A stretch of DNA of 64,000 bases from Aphrocallistes beatrix (GCA_963281255.1 OY725505.1:310001-374000), one strand, 5' to 3'. Shown: positions 11,301 to 21,620, counted from the stretch's first letter. Notes: generated from the sequence alone by a model not told the origin. Numbers and translations are program-made.

Positions 11301-14300
11301 AACAATGCTCGCTTTCGCCATTTTTCAAAGTATTTCGCGTTGATCTTACAGAAGTTTGTTCTGTGGGAACCGCTTTGGGCGTTTCCACTATTTCAATATT
11401 TACATGTTGTATCCCATTGGAAGTTGTAGCATCAGATTTAATCGGTAGTGCATTTATATAGACAATAGTGTTGGCAGGTTGAATGATGTGTTCATTTGTA
11501 TTTGGGGGAGTTATTTTTTTCTTTACTGTTTTGGGTTTTCGAGTCGTGTCTGGTTTACCATCTTTCGGTGCACCAAGGTAACCTCGACAGTTTTTCGAGC
11601 CACAAAAACATTTCTGCATTTTACTGCTTGTGAATCGTTCGTATTGATAGTCAAATGTGACTTCTTCATGCTTTGCTATGTCCATTACCGCGAAAAATCC
11701 CACTCGAATCTGTCCACAAACGTTCCATTTTTGTGTTTCAGCATTCGGTTCGCATGAATGGTTAATAAATCTAGAATAATTTCCCATTTTGGTGGCATCA
11801 ATAATCTCATCAGCACTCAACGACATGAAATAATAATGACGTCTTCTTTCCTGTTCGTATCTCCGTTTTCTCTCACCGAATTCAGTGAGAGAACAAACCT
11901 CTCCGCAATACTCCATGATGAACGACCCTATAACGATTAAGAAGTAGTAACAAAGGCACTTAACCGGAGAGATTTATCAGAAGTTGAGGCAGATTTGAAG
12001 AAACACACAGTTTCTTTATAAAACAGAGTTCTCCTTTCGCCAATTTTGGACCGTTTCTTAACAAATGAGCATACCCCAGATTTATTAGGCGCATATATCA
12101 TATAATATACACTTCCTGGACAAAAGTATTCGTACACCCCAAATTTACCATACAAATAGTTATAATACTAAGTCATTTAGTAAGTCAAGGGCATTTAATT
12201 TGTAAGAGATATGCTTAATTTAACTTCGAATTCGAATTCTCCTTATTCGAATTACTCATTTAATAATCTTTCCACTGGATTAATCTTCCACAAGGTTAAA
12301 TATTTTCAAACTGTGCCACATCGTACCACTAATGCCATCATATACAATGAAAATAGTTAATCTTGAAGGATAGTAATTAATTGAGAGCTTATAAAGTGAG
12401 TAATTTGAATGTGAAGGAAACTAGGCCAGAGATTTAGTGTATCTGTTACTGATTAGATGTTAAGACTTCACAAATTGATTAGTATTATAACAATTTGGGT
12501 GGAAAATATTGGGGTGTACGAATTCTTTTGTCCAGGGAGTGTAGAAGTAGATACTTAAGATCGGCAGTTGGAACTTTGGATACCGATCGATATTCTTTAA
12601 TATGATGCGCTTAAGCATAAAGTAATGTAGCATAGAAAGAAGTATGTTTCCATCTACAGATGTATTGGATTTCAACTAGTAACTAGGCTCTGTATAGAAG
12701 GGATATAAAACCTTCATTACTCACTCTCCTAACTATTAAAATGAATGCCTTTGTTTACTACGCATTAACAACAGTTACTCTAATCATATCCATATATGGT
12801 CATGCACAAGTCCCTCCAGTTATCCAACTAAACTTCTGTATGGACGTATCCGTAGTAAATACAGTCCTCAATTCCAGTTGGGATGGTGAGGTTTGCCAGC
12901 ATGATGCAGACCAGAAATTCAGCTACCATGTCAAGAATAATAGGATCGAAAGATGGGACGTATTCGTTGCTACCTTTTTCAGGGCAACCAAAGAAGGAGA
13001 TGGGAGTATAGCATGTGAATGCTATAACATTTCGTATCAAGAAGCTGGCCTACCTGTTTTAGGTTGGGTTTATACGAGAGTTTTATATTCTCAAAACGCA
13101 ACAGTGCAAGTTTGGCAGCCACAAGGACAGGGAAATATACCGCCAGAAGGGGAGGCATTAAAATACTTGTTAGTGAGGCAAAGTGATTGGAATATTCCTT
13201 ATGTGCTGAGTGAAAAATTCTTGTTTGAAGGAAAGTATTATTATAAAAACTTCACATTCTCTAATTGGAATGGAGTCATGCCAGACCCATCGCATTTTGA
13301 GATACCTGAAACCTGTGTATCTTGCTGGTAATAATTTTCAATGGATTCAAATCATTAAAGATTTGTTGGTCATTTTTGTGGATACACGATTTTGTATTGT
13401 ATTAATAAAATCAAATATTATCTAAAGTTGGACATTTTTTATTCAAAATATAACGGTAAAGGATAAAACTAACCAGAAATTATATGAGCAGAATATAAAT
13501 TCATTGGAGTTTAATCATATAAAGATTTTTAATTTCCCGGCAAAATCAGGGAAATTTAGACGAATTTTGCCAGGATCGTCTAAATTTCCCTGATTTTGCC
13601 GGGAAACTAAAAAATTGTATATAATTAAACTCCAATGAATTCCCGGCAAAAACCAATTCCCAGCAAAACTGGGAATTAACCAGGATTTCCGGTCGATCTC
13701 TAAGTGCAATTGATAGTAGGCATGTTTATGTTCCAGCATGTGATACACTCGTAAAAGTATATTCTTACTAGTGCAGTGATTCCCAACCTGGGGTCCATGG
13801 ACCCTCAGTGGTCCACAGAAGATATCAGGGGGTCCACAGGATTCGAAATTTTGTATTACGGTTAATAGGAGGGGATCCACATTCAAAAAAAGGTTGACAA
13901 CCGCTGTACTAGTGCATTCTTAAAGCTATAATTGAGACATGAATAAGGATAAGATTAATATTTCCAATAAAATAGGCATAAATCAAGAATAAAATAAAAC
14001 AACAATAACATGAAACCCAAAAACAAATATAAACAAATAGAAGTTTATTGGTATTATTAAGTACTTATTCAGAAAAACAGAAACTTTTTCGCGCGATTTC
14101 TGCGGAATATTTCAATATATTCACCACCTTTACACTTATGCGTAACGACTTCATCACAGATGCTGGGAATAGTGAAATAGTTCAAATTCGGAGTTTTCAT
14201 ATCAAAGTTAATGAAACTAACATTGACATAAGAAAAATCAGGATTATATGCAATAATGTCAATTTCAATAGGAACAACCGGCGAATTAGGATCTCCCTTC

Positions 14301-17300
14301 CGAACAAATAGAACATTAGGAATCTTAGTGGGTGTTCCTTTAAGCATGAAATTCCACCAAACTTCAGTTGAATTTTCTCCGAGATACTTTATATCAATGA
14401 GAGGGGCAAAAAATGGTAGGCCAGCTTGTTCATAGGTAAGATCCAAGCAGGAGCAAAGAGGCTTTCCATTTCCCTCTTGGACAATCGAGAATAGTTTATT
14501 ATCATTGAAAATCGTCGTTGCCAAAGATCCATCCGGAAATAAATGGGGATTTTGAAGAATTGACAAATTGCATGAATAATTTTTTCTCATAAATCTCTGC
14601 TACTGCTCCAATACCATGGCCTGTTAGATTCGCTACGTGTTCTACGATGGTATTGTATGTGAAGAAAGTTTCAGGGAAAATTGGAGGAGGAGGTTGCGAA
14701 AAAGAAGAATGAAACAGAAGAGAGAATAGCCCGAGAATTTGTATATACATTTTGACTTGAAAATGGAACCAACTTTTTAATGAAACTTAAACTTAATATG
14801 TCCTTATTGTACATATTTAATTATAATTGATAGGTCCCAGCACGTGAGTTATATTCTCAAAAGTATATCCTTACACTCACATTTATAAAACTATATTTGG
14901 AAACATGAATAATAAGATATGTTGAGTAAATCTTAAATTTTAAAATCACGATTAATGTTCCAGTAAATTAAATCAGCTGCCTTCTTAAGGAATTTTTGAA
15001 TAACTTCCGCTTGAGTATACAGGTGACTCCGCTTAATCGGGACACTTTGGTCCCGGATATTTTATCAAATATAAAGTAAAAATATAATACATTTATACAA
15101 ATAAGCCAATACAATCAATAATATATAACAAAATTCATCAAATTATTCTGAAAATAGCGAGTTAGGGTAAACAGGGTTGAGAATGGGAAAGGAGAGTAAA
15201 TAAGGGGAAACAAGAAATTGAATAAAATAGTATTTCCAATGTGTAAAGTGGAAAATCTAATGACATTTTTCAATATCCCTGCACATATGAGGAATATCAA
15301 AAAGTTCTTTATCAGGCTCGCTGGTATCAAACTTAAGATAAGTTTCAGTTGTGTTCATTTCATGAAATTTAATAGAGTCTGGAATGTCGGGTGAATTTCG
15401 ACTGACGCGTATGGTTGCGTTATAAAATCTCCCATCACTTCCATGGTAAATACAATCCCACCAAATGAAATCGTCATTTTCAAAATCAACCACAAAATCA
15501 AGAAAATTATGGAAATAAGGTAGACCTGATTCTGTGTATGTCCGATTATTACAATTGCACATTTTCTGTTCTAACTTTTTCTCCTCCAAAGTGTACGAAA
15601 TATTTTCATTATACAATTGAGTAAAAACGCCAAAGCTCGATTGATTAATTTCGAATAATAAAAGTTGATTTGATGAATCTTCTGCTCGGATTGCAGTGAA
15701 GTTGTAAGGCGGAAAATCAAAGGTTACATTAAAATGAGCTGTGTATTTGTAAGGTAACTTTGGTGGTGGATTTTGGGATAAAATTCCCACAAGAAACATT
15801 AGGAAATAAGGAACGATTGAGTTCATCATGTTCAGTAAAAGTATAAGATAGCATTACATCGTAGTTATATACTACTATAGTTATGTCTAATACGTTTAAT
15901 GAACTCAAGCATGATAGGATTTCAGCCTATACTATAACGTGACAGTGGTGGTATACATTATATGTCTCAGAAATAGTAGAAAAATAAACTTTGGGGATTT
16001 TTAGGTGAATGTACCTAATTTCCGGGACGGGATGCCGTCCCGTCCCGGAAATTAGGTATCTATATTCTCTGGGACGGTCCCGTCCGGAAATTAGGCATGC
16101 CCGTAAGTAGCAAGTAAATCCCTGCATCTTTTTCCCTTTTTGCTACACGAAAACTATCCAAAATCTTCTATAAAAAAGACAACAGCTATCAAAAAACAAT
16201 ATTTTAAAGGAATGTGTGCCCCACCAGTAGTACCGAGCTAGTGCCAAGGCAAATGATTAAAAGAAATACTAAAAAAATGCAGTTTACTTAACTATACAGG
16301 GTTCTATCTACTGGAGGAGTGGAGAGGAAGCTTCACTCCCAAATTTAACATCTTAGATGCTATAACAAACTAGTTGTGTTAGATTGTAAAATTATATCCA
16401 CTTTCCATAATAAATCGTCAAAGAGGAATTGGGGAGAACACAATTTAGATACAATAATGTAAATGAAGTATATAAAATTAAGAACCCAGTGTGGGGATGT
16501 AATAATTTCAAATAGTTAAGACAAAAATAAGAATATTTCCTCATTAAATATTAAATTGGTCATGAGTTAGATTTGGAAGCACCACACCAGATTAAAGTCC
16601 TTCAATCGTTATTCAAATTTCAATTTGGGGGACAGAAAATAGAGAGAGTAATAAGGGACATACCTAATTTACGGAACTTGACGGAACGGTTCCGGAATTT
16701 TAAATGGCTATTTTATGGAATATTCTGTAAATTAGGCATTTACAATATCCGGAATGGGATATTCCATAAAATAGGCATTTAAAAGTTCCGTAAATTAGGT
16801 ATTCAGATTTCCCGGAATGGTTCCGTTCCGTTTCGTTCCATTCCGTAAATTAGGTATGTCCGTAATAAATCTTAATTTCCAAATATTACGAATTAAACCT
16901 TTTTCAATAATTATTTGGATAAATGGTCTCTGTAGTCAATAAACAAAAGTAAAAATAAAGAAAAATAAAGAAAAATAAAAACATAAATGTAAAAAGGAAC
17001 AAACATACCTGATGATATTGCCCTGGTAGCACGTAGTCCCCATCCTTTACAGTCAGTGCGAAACACTTCAGTCGGCGAGTATAACGTCTTCTGGAACTGT
17101 TTATTGGTACAGAAATCAAGCAGCTTACACTTGGACGTACACTCGATCATCATCATCCTGTTCAAACAGTTCTCACCACATGCCTCCTCCGGTTTATCAA
17201 CAGCTGGGTCAAATACACAGGCACACTCCAATCGTTTGTTTTTCTTTTCCTTGCGTGAGCAGGATTTCTGGTTCTCAGTGAGGTAAAGGTTCTGCTTTAC

Positions 17301-17426
17301 CTCGATGAAGGGGGTCGGTTTTGAAATGTCGAACGGGTCGACCGGACATAAATCCTCTCTGTCGCTATCTTCAGAAGGGATGAGAGGGTCATCATAGAAT
17401 TTGAACTCATATTCTGAGTAGGACAT
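8362..17426 (-). CDS. SETD2: SETD2-type histone H3K36 methyltransferase
   Basis: Two coding exons: 17009-17426 and 8362-11927, joined across CAG|GTATGT...TTATAG|GG. Together they encode 1327 residues. The join falls inside the SET domain and gives the continuous GWGLRATRAISSGSFIMEYC. Order of domains: Cys-rich AWS (about 65-112), SET (about 115-240, with RFINHSCEPN and FDYQY), post-SET CFCGSKNCRGYLG (about 246-258), a low-complexity Lys/Arg/Ser middle, Pro-rich stretches, polyglutamine near 1000-1020, a WW domain (LPQNWKEA...YYYNAMTRETQWERP, about 1155-1185) and a C-terminal SRI domain that in the family binds phosphorylated RNA polymerase II. This full order is specific to SETD2. The N-terminus is much shorter than in vertebrates, so upstream non-recognised exons remain possible. 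The 5081-bp intron hosts three other genes. Confidence 0.93.
9002..9078 (-). repeat. CAA/CAG polyglutamine tract in SETD2
   Basis: An in-frame run of about 14 Gln codons followed by an interrupted Gln/Leu stretch in SETD2, just before the Pro-rich segment and WW domain. The run mixes CAA and CAG, which should make it less length-unstable than pure CAG. Confidence 0.85.
12110..12541. mobile_element. Tc1/mariner-type MITE in SETD2 intron
   Basis: A 432-bp element flanked by TA, with inverted ends CACTTCCTGGACAAAAGTAT and ...CTTTTGTCCAGGGAGTG of about 35 bp (TTCGTACACCCC motif inside). It has no transposase frame. CACT-type ends with TGGACAAAAG are typical of Tc1-like elements. Confidence 0.75.
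12704..12710 (+). promoter_or_regulatory. TATA box of the first ependymin-like gene
   Basis: TATAAAA lies 31-37 bp before the ATG at 12741. If it is used conventionally, the 5' leader is only a few bases long. Confidence 0.55.
12741..13331 (+). CDS. Ependymin-like secreted glycoprotein 1, nested in SETD2 intron
   Basis: A 196-residue single-exon frame with an N-terminal signal peptide (hydrophobic to about residue 22, then AQVPP). It contains a C-x-C pair (ACECYNISYQEAGLP near 95-109), a Trp-containing strand, several N-glycosylation sequons and a C-terminal block DPSHFEIPETC. The last matches the closing motif of ependymin-related proteins (asn-x-x-G, DP-x-x-F, P-x-x-C), and the overall size and Cys layout fit that family, whose fold is LolA-like and binds lipids. 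The assignment rests on motifs and is moderate. It has its own TATA box and an AATAAA after the stop, and lies opposite in strand to SETD2. Two relatives lie 0.7-2.5 kb downstream on the other strand. Confidence 0.7.
   Translation: MNAFVYYALTTVTLIISIYGHAQVPPVIQLNFCMDVSVVNTVLNSSWDGEVCQHDADQKFSYHVKNNRIERWDVFVATFFRATKEGDGSIACECYNISYQEAGLPVLGWVYTRVLYSQNATVQVWQPQGQGNIPPEGEALKYLLVRQSDWNIPYVLSEKFLFEGKYYYKNFTFSNWNGVMPDPSHFEIPETCVSCW
13404..13409 (+). terminator. Polyadenylation signal of ependymin-like gene 1
   Basis: AATAAA 72 bp after the stop codon of the gene ending at 13331, on the same strand. Confidence 0.6.
13498..13641. repeat. Foldback repeat in SETD2 intron
   Basis: Two long complementary arms (about 65 bp) starting AATTCATTGGAGTTTAAT and ending in its complement. 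They contain the complementary TTTCCCGGCAAAATCAGGGA segments and have a very short loop. A further CCCGGCAAAA copy follows at about 13642-13675. Confidence 0.65.
13774..13906. mobile_element. hAT-type MITE with 8-bp target duplication
   Basis: A 133-bp element, ends CAGTGATTCCCAACCTGGGG and AAAGGTTGACAACCGCTG, flanked by the perfect 8-mer TACTAGTG on both sides (13766-13773, 13907-13914). A clear hAT miniature element. Confidence 0.9.
14069..14750 (-). pseudogene. Ependymin-like secreted protein 2, frameshifted
   Basis: Two overlapping minus-strand frames (14502-14750 and 14069-14590) cover one ependymin-like protein. The first has the signal peptide (MYIQILGLFSLLFHSSFSQ). The second has the C-x-C motif (LCSCLDLTYEQAGLP), the Trp strand and the closing FTIPSICDE block. 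They differ by one base, and the likely shift point is the run of six A at about 14587-14592, after which the second frame aligns with gene 1. Both frames are open over about 90 bp, so the exact point is uncertain. It is either a recent pseudogene or a sequencing error in the homopolymer. The relatives on either side are intact. The 3' end runs past the motif into a basic tail. Confidence 0.65.
15020..15063. mobile_element. Truncated pogo/Tigger-like MITE end
   Basis: Only the left end of a subfamily-B element is present (CAGGTGACTCCGCTTAATCG...TCCCGGATATTTT). The right half is missing. Confidence 0.65.
15257..15829 (-). CDS. Ependymin-like secreted glycoprotein 3, nested in SETD2 intron
   Basis: An intact 190-residue frame on the same strand as SETD2. 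The signal peptide ends near residue 18 (ILSQ), followed by PPPKLPY as in its neighbour. The C-x-C pair sits in MCNCNNRTYTESGLPYF, a Trp pair lies near 125, six or more N-glycosylation sequons are present, and the closing block is LFDIPHMC. A TATA-like AGTATATAACTA lies about 40-50 bp upstream. It is most similar to the frameshifted copy at 14069-14750, from which it probably arose by tandem duplication. Function is unknown beyond the predicted secreted, lipid-pocket fold. Confidence 0.7.
   Translation of the reverse strand: MMNSIVPYFLMFLVGILSQNPPPKLPYKYTAHFNVTFDFPPYNFTAIRAEDSSNQLLLFEINQSSFGVFTQLYNENISYTLEEKKLEQKMCNCNNRTYTESGLPYFHNFLDFVVDFENDDFIWWDCIYHGSDGRFYNATIRVSRNSPDIPDSIKFHEMNTTETYLKFDTSEPDKELFDIPHMCRDIEKCH
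16011..16102. mobile_element. Palindromic MITE, CCTAATTTCCGGGACGG type
   Basis: Inverted segments GTACCTAATTTCCGGGACGG and ...CCGTCCCGGAAATTAGG, with a further CCGTCCGGAAATTAGGCATG at the end. A second, longer relative lies at 16655. Confidence 0.6.
16655..16863. mobile_element. Palindromic MITE, CCTAATTTACGGAA type
   Basis: Inverted ends GGACATACCTAATTTACGGA and TCCGTAAATTAGGTATGTCC. The interior is built of repeated TTCCGGAAT / ATTCCATAAAATAGGC modules. It is non-coding. Confidence 0.7.
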
Positions 17427-18169
17427 AAAGCTAGTTGGTAAAAATCGAATATTATAGTTGACCCATAAATTTTAAATATGGTCTACTTAGGTGGGCAATT
17501 TCTATTAAAAAGTTTTTTCACTTGAGAGCATTAATGCTTTTTCTTGAGTTATCAGCGTTGATAATTCAACTGAGTTAAATGAGGCATGCCAAGGAATGTT
17601 TGGAAGGTCCTAGTAGAAATTAGTAGAATGCCAAATTAATAAAAATTAAAAAGAATCAAAAAAAGACTTTCGTGATGACAATTTCCTGTCAAGTAGAATC
17701 AGGGGCGGTCGCAGGAATTTACCAAACCCAGGGCGAGGTGAGGCCAAAGAAAATCTGGGGAATTACTATGACCTGGCTTAGGTCGGTCTAATGAAATCCG
17801 GGGCCGCAAAATCAAACTTATTAGCCCCAGGGGGGTGTTAGGAGCAAATGCTCCTAACACCCCCCTGGGGCCGCTCCTGTATATAATTACCAGGTTTCAC
17901 TTTTGCCCTGGACTGTCCATTTTTTTAAATTTCGGCTTTTAAATATAATGTCAAGTATTGGTTTAATTCTCTGGTCAACCTATGTCGATTGGCTGCAAAT
18001 GTTTTTGAGCCGCGATGATTTAATAAATTTAATTTTATCGAGAAATGTGGGGGGGAGTACCAGTTCCAGGAAAACAATTTTAAGTCTCAAGCAAAAGGTA
18101 TATACATAAATTTGAAGAAATTAGAGTTTTGGTACAACCAATTCTGATTTGAAGGATTGATGACATATA
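17427..18169. other. Region upstream of SETD2, no gene
   Basis: This presumably contains the SETD2 promoter (minus strand, left part), but I see no clear TATA box. The right part carries repeat sequence with a GC-rich perfect palindrome at 17824-17871. Confidence 0.5.
17824..17871. repeat. Perfect 23-bp GC-rich palindrome
   Basis: Arms GCCCCAGGGGGGTGTTAGGA... and the exact complement, separated by AA. It lies inside a longer GGGGCGG-bounded repeat (about 17702-17877), probably a miniature DNA element. Confidence 0.7.
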
Positions 18170-19296
18170 CAGGGTGGCTTTTAAGTTCTGTCCCAAGCTT
18201 TATTAGGTATAAAATTTCTTAAACTCAAACAATTTTAGTTATTATGGTCTTTAGAGATTGTATTCGAATATTCTCAATGATTTTGAAAGATTTTTCAAGT
18301 CTGAAACCTGGAACTGTGTTTTGTATGGTGAGTTTTGTGGAGAAAAAATGTGTTCTGGCTCGCAGAGAAATTCGAGAATCAGGGACCACTGCTTTTCAAA
18401 TTATCTTTCTAGAGTCTTCAAATTTCAGAACAAATTAGCTCTCACATTTTCCTCGAATAATCTAAATTTGTAGAAATATAGAATGTTTAGATCAGTATGT
18501 ATTGAGAACCTTTTGGATCAGATTTTTTGGTGATTGGTGAAAAAAAGTGCCATTTTGGGTGATTTTGCATAATGTACCTAATTTGAAGTCGTGAAATAAT
18601 AACTTTATCTCGTTTCTGATAATAAATTCAATGGATTTGTGAAATATTTCAATGGTGAATGAAAGGTATCTGGTGCCAAATCGTAATGGAAAATCGATTA
18701 TCGAGACATTTTTTACAGAAGCAGTGGCCCCATAGGCGTCGTAAACTTTATTTCCTACCCTTGGACTGCCCGGCCACAATAATCCAGGGCCGTTCAGTCA
18801 GTTAATCGGGCAGTATCTTCAGCTGATCCAGCGTTACCGTCAGCCAAATGGGCCGTGAACCCTTGATCTACATGAGGAATTAGTAACAGCCAATTACCAG
18901 TACATAATTGCACTAAGCTTTTTAACGGGTAGTACCCGGTCTTTTTACCGAGTAGCACCCGGAATTAGACCGGGTAGTACCCGGTCATTTACCGGGTAGC
19001 ACCCGGGAGACCGGGTATTACCCCTCTGGGCCGCCCGGCCATTGCCGGGTAACCGGGTGGGTTACGACGCCTATGAGTGGCCCTGATTCTCGATTTTCGC
19101 TGCGTGCCAGGACACATATTTTTTTCAGAAAACTCACCATACAAAACACAGTTCGAGTTCTTAGACTCGAAAAATCTTATAAAATCATTGAGAATATTCG
19201 AATTACAATCTCTTAAGATCATAATAACTAAGATTGTTTGAGTTTAAGAAATTTTATACCTAATAAAGCTTGGGACAGAACTTAAAAGCCACCCTG
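18170..19296. mobile_element. Non-autonomous mariner-type element with about 220-bp inverted ends
   Basis: Flanked by TA, it begins CAGGGTGGCTTTTAAGTTCT and ends with the exact complement. Similarity between the two arms continues for about 220 bp (18170-18395 against 19075-19296). CAGGGTG ends with TA duplication are typical of mariner-like elements. Only short fragmentary frames are present, so it needs a transposase supplied in trans. The centre holds a GC-rich block of ACCGGGTAGTACCCGG repeats. Confidence 0.75.
18922..19060. repeat. CCGGGTAGYACCCGG repeat block
   Basis: Four or more imperfect copies of the self-complementary ACCGGGTAGTACCCGG / ACCGGGTAGCACCCGG in a 140-bp GC-rich island inside an AT-rich mariner-type element. 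Confidence 0.65.
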
Positions 19297-19557
19297 TATA
19301 GGGAGAACTCACAAATATTTCTTTAAAGAAGCAGGATAGGCATATTGTAAACACATATTACGTTGCTAATACATATCACTTTCCAGTAGTTATACTGTAA
19401 TGAATGGTGTTAGATTGATATTGCTGAATATAAGGCATCCTATTATATGAAACATGCTAACGAACCACAAATAAGATAATAGTCTGACATTTTAGATTAA
19501 CTATGTGTTGTAGCTGGGTTATTAGATGCCCTGTGGGTAATTATCGGCTTAATTAAA

Positions 19558-19640
19558 ATGGTATCACATAGCATTCTATATACTAAGGCAATGGCACTCT
19601 ATTCAAAATCTGGACCATGGATGGCCATTACCATCGAACT
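19558..19640. repeat. Left arm of a long-range inverted repeat around the THAP relic
   Basis: About 80 bp (GGTATCACATAGCATTCTAT... to ...GGCCATTACCATCG) that recurs in reverse at 21857-21942 with few differences. The pair brackets 2.3 kb including the THAP-domain remnant, so these may be remnants of transposon ends or simply dispersed repeats. Confidence 0.6.
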
Positions 19641-20167
19641 TTCTAGACAATTAATTTATCAAGTTTTATGATTTTATGATTAAATATGGTAAATTAATAT
19701 ACTCCCTACTTACTTAGAAGATATTTTGGAATAATTTTCCGAAACTGAAATAATTCATTTTCCTGGATATTTGCATCATCTATCTATGCGTGAAAAATAT
19801 CAGAATACATCACCTTACAATGACAACATCTTGATTTTTTTAACCTCGTGTTCAGGAAATATATGCACTGATGTAATTACTTAGAAATAAGCCTGTGAAT
19901 TTACCAATATGTGTCAACTTCTGTCTAATAAACGTCACTGAATAAAATGACTAACCACATTTTGGTCACCCATAATAATTAAAAACGATATTTTTACGAT
20001 ATTTCAAAATGTTCTCAAAATATTGTCACTCACTCAAATCGCCTATCTGCACATCGCTTGTCTATTCAACATTCATCTTCACATCACGTCTGCTCTATTC
20101 TACCCTATTCTCACTATTACTCGATTCACAGCATACTTTTCAACATGGCTCGTCTGGTACCTGGTTC

Positions 20168-20331
20168 ATACTTGCCAATTGTCCTGTTTTTGGCGGGACG
20201 TTCCGCTTTTTTCACCCTCCTCTTGACCTCATTTTATCGAGTGTCCCGCTTTTAAATGAAATTTCCCCATTATGTCCCGCTTTTTTTTCAACGCTGCGTC
20301 CCGATTTTATTATGACTCAGGTTGGCATGTA
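20168..20331. mobile_element. MITE of the CATACATGCCAA family
   Basis: Ends CATACTTGCCAA and GGTTGGCATGTATG, with internal GTGTCCCGCTTTTAAATG and CCCCATTATGTCCCGC. Three more copies lie at 57903, 58439 and 60929. Confidence 0.7.
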
Positions 20332-20372
20332 TGCTTGTTGTAAGTCAAACTATTGTGATAAGATGAATCCAA

Positions 20373-20764
20373 CCTGTTTTCTCTTTTCCTGCTGACAATG
20401 TAACTCGTGAAAAATGGTTCCGAGCTATACCTCGGCGGAGAGAAGACTACGAGATGAACAAACGATTGAGGCTATGTTGGATAACGAGATGAACAAACGA
20501 TTGAGGGTATGTTGGATAATACACTTTAATCACAATAGTCTATTGTAATTTGTTTTTTATTTAAAGGTCTGCATACACCATTTCCATGAAGAAGACATCG
20601 AAATGACCATTCAATTCTCAGATCGATTGAGGATGATTGAGATGGAAAGGAAGAAAGTGGGTCTCAAGAAGGGTGCAGTCCCTAGCATCTTTCCTAACTG
20701 TCCTAGTTATCTGACGGACGCTACTGTTAGTTGTCAAAGACTATCTCTATATGACAAGGTGTAA
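20373..20764 (+). pseudogene. Decayed THAP-domain gene
   Basis: Two blocks translate to halves of a THAP zinc-finger domain. The first (about 20376-20506) gives FSFPADNVTREKWFRAIPRR. The second (20567-20764) gives VCIHHFHEEDI ... GLKKGAVPSIFP and stops at TAA. A 60-bp intron (AGG|GTATGT...TTTAAAG|GTC) would join them. A 35-bp tandem duplication (TGAACAAACGATTGAGG repeated) at the end of the first block breaks the frame, and the N-terminal zinc-binding Cys pair is not evident, with a MITE just upstream. THAP domains occur in P-element-type transposases and in host regulators. No transposase catalytic region is recognisable downstream. Confidence 0.65.
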
Positions 20765-21335
20765 AGGAGGATATAAGAAGCATATCAGAAAAGTATTGCG
20801 GAATTCAAAGAAACAGAAGCTAAGTTTACTATTTCTACTCTTAATTGTATTAATTCTAAATTGCATCTAGTCGAACTCCCTGTCGGTGGGTTATTTATTG
20901 ACCAAATTCAACGGTCATCTTTTTTCTTAAGATACAATATCATAATGAAATTTCTACAATCGAACGTTCAATAATTATTAGTGAAAATTTATATTACAAG
21001 GCTTTTTATAAGGAAACAAACAAAATTTAACTATCCTGCCACTCACTAACCGATACCATGTCATTGGAAAATATCATTAATGAAGTCGAATTATTTGAAA
21101 TTATTAAAAATGAGAAGGTAATTTCCTCATCCACCCCTTCGATTCAACACGTGAATAATGCCATTCATAATATCACTAATGCTAAGATAAAAAAGAGTAT
21201 TGTTTTAGAGAGTGAGTATACTAAAATTCTAGAAGTTGCTTCTAATTTAACGATTTGGAGCGTCATGTCATTCTTCTGAAGTCTACATTCGTAATGATGA
21301 AATAGAGATAACACTAGGCTAAAAATATATAACTA
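20765..21335. other. Intergenic, possible decayed continuation of the THAP gene
   Basis: A 73-codon frame at 21058-21279 is open but matches nothing I recognise. The surrounding sequence is AT-rich and could be relic coding sequence of the THAP gene. Not supported as a gene. Confidence 0.3.
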
Positions 21336-21497
21336 CAGTCAGGGTCGCTTACTATGAACCCGCTTAATATGAACATTCGTCGAATTCCTTTTTTAGATAG
21401 GATTTGTATTGAATCAAGTTCGCTTAATTAATATGAAGTATCTCTATTATGAACAGATTCTTGGCCCCCTGGTGGTTCACAATAAGCGGTCCTGACT
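21336..21497. mobile_element. MITE, CAGTCAGGGTCGCTTA family
   Basis: A TA-flanked element, ends CAGTCAGGGTCGCTTACTAT and CACAATAAGCGGTCCTGACT. A second copy with better ends is at 42100-42275. The CAG ends and TA target resemble the pogo/Tigger-like group. Confidence 0.7.
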
Positions 21498-21523
21498 ATA
21501 TTTTTTTCTATGTTCTTTTGTTT

Positions 21524-21524
<1 letters not shown>

Positions 21525-21561
<37 letters not shown>

Positions 21562-21620
21562 GAAAGAGAAAGAGAAAGAGAAAGAGAAAGAGAAAGAGAA
21601 AGAGAAAGAGAAAGAGAGAG
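21525..21620. repeat. (GAAAGA)n microsatellite
   Basis: An uninterrupted purine run, GA repeats passing into about 13 AGAGAA/GAAAGA hexamers. A homopurine tract of this length can form triplex DNA. Confidence 0.95.

Larger units (their letters stand above)
15840..16910. other. SETD2 intron, gene-free part
   Basis: AT-rich intron sequence between the third ependymin-like gene and SETD2 exon 1. It contains two related palindromic miniature elements (16011-16102, 16655-16863) and otherwise nothing I can interpret. Confidence 0.55.

Noticed and set aside
16911-17426. Considered as a separate small SET-related gene
   Set aside because: It ends exactly at a GTATGT donor inside the SET domain, and the next block at 11927 continues the same domain in frame, so it is SETD2 exon 1.
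21058-21279. Frame of 73 codons after the THAP relic
   Set aside because: No domain recognised and no splice connection to the THAP blocks; mentioned only as possible decayed sequence.
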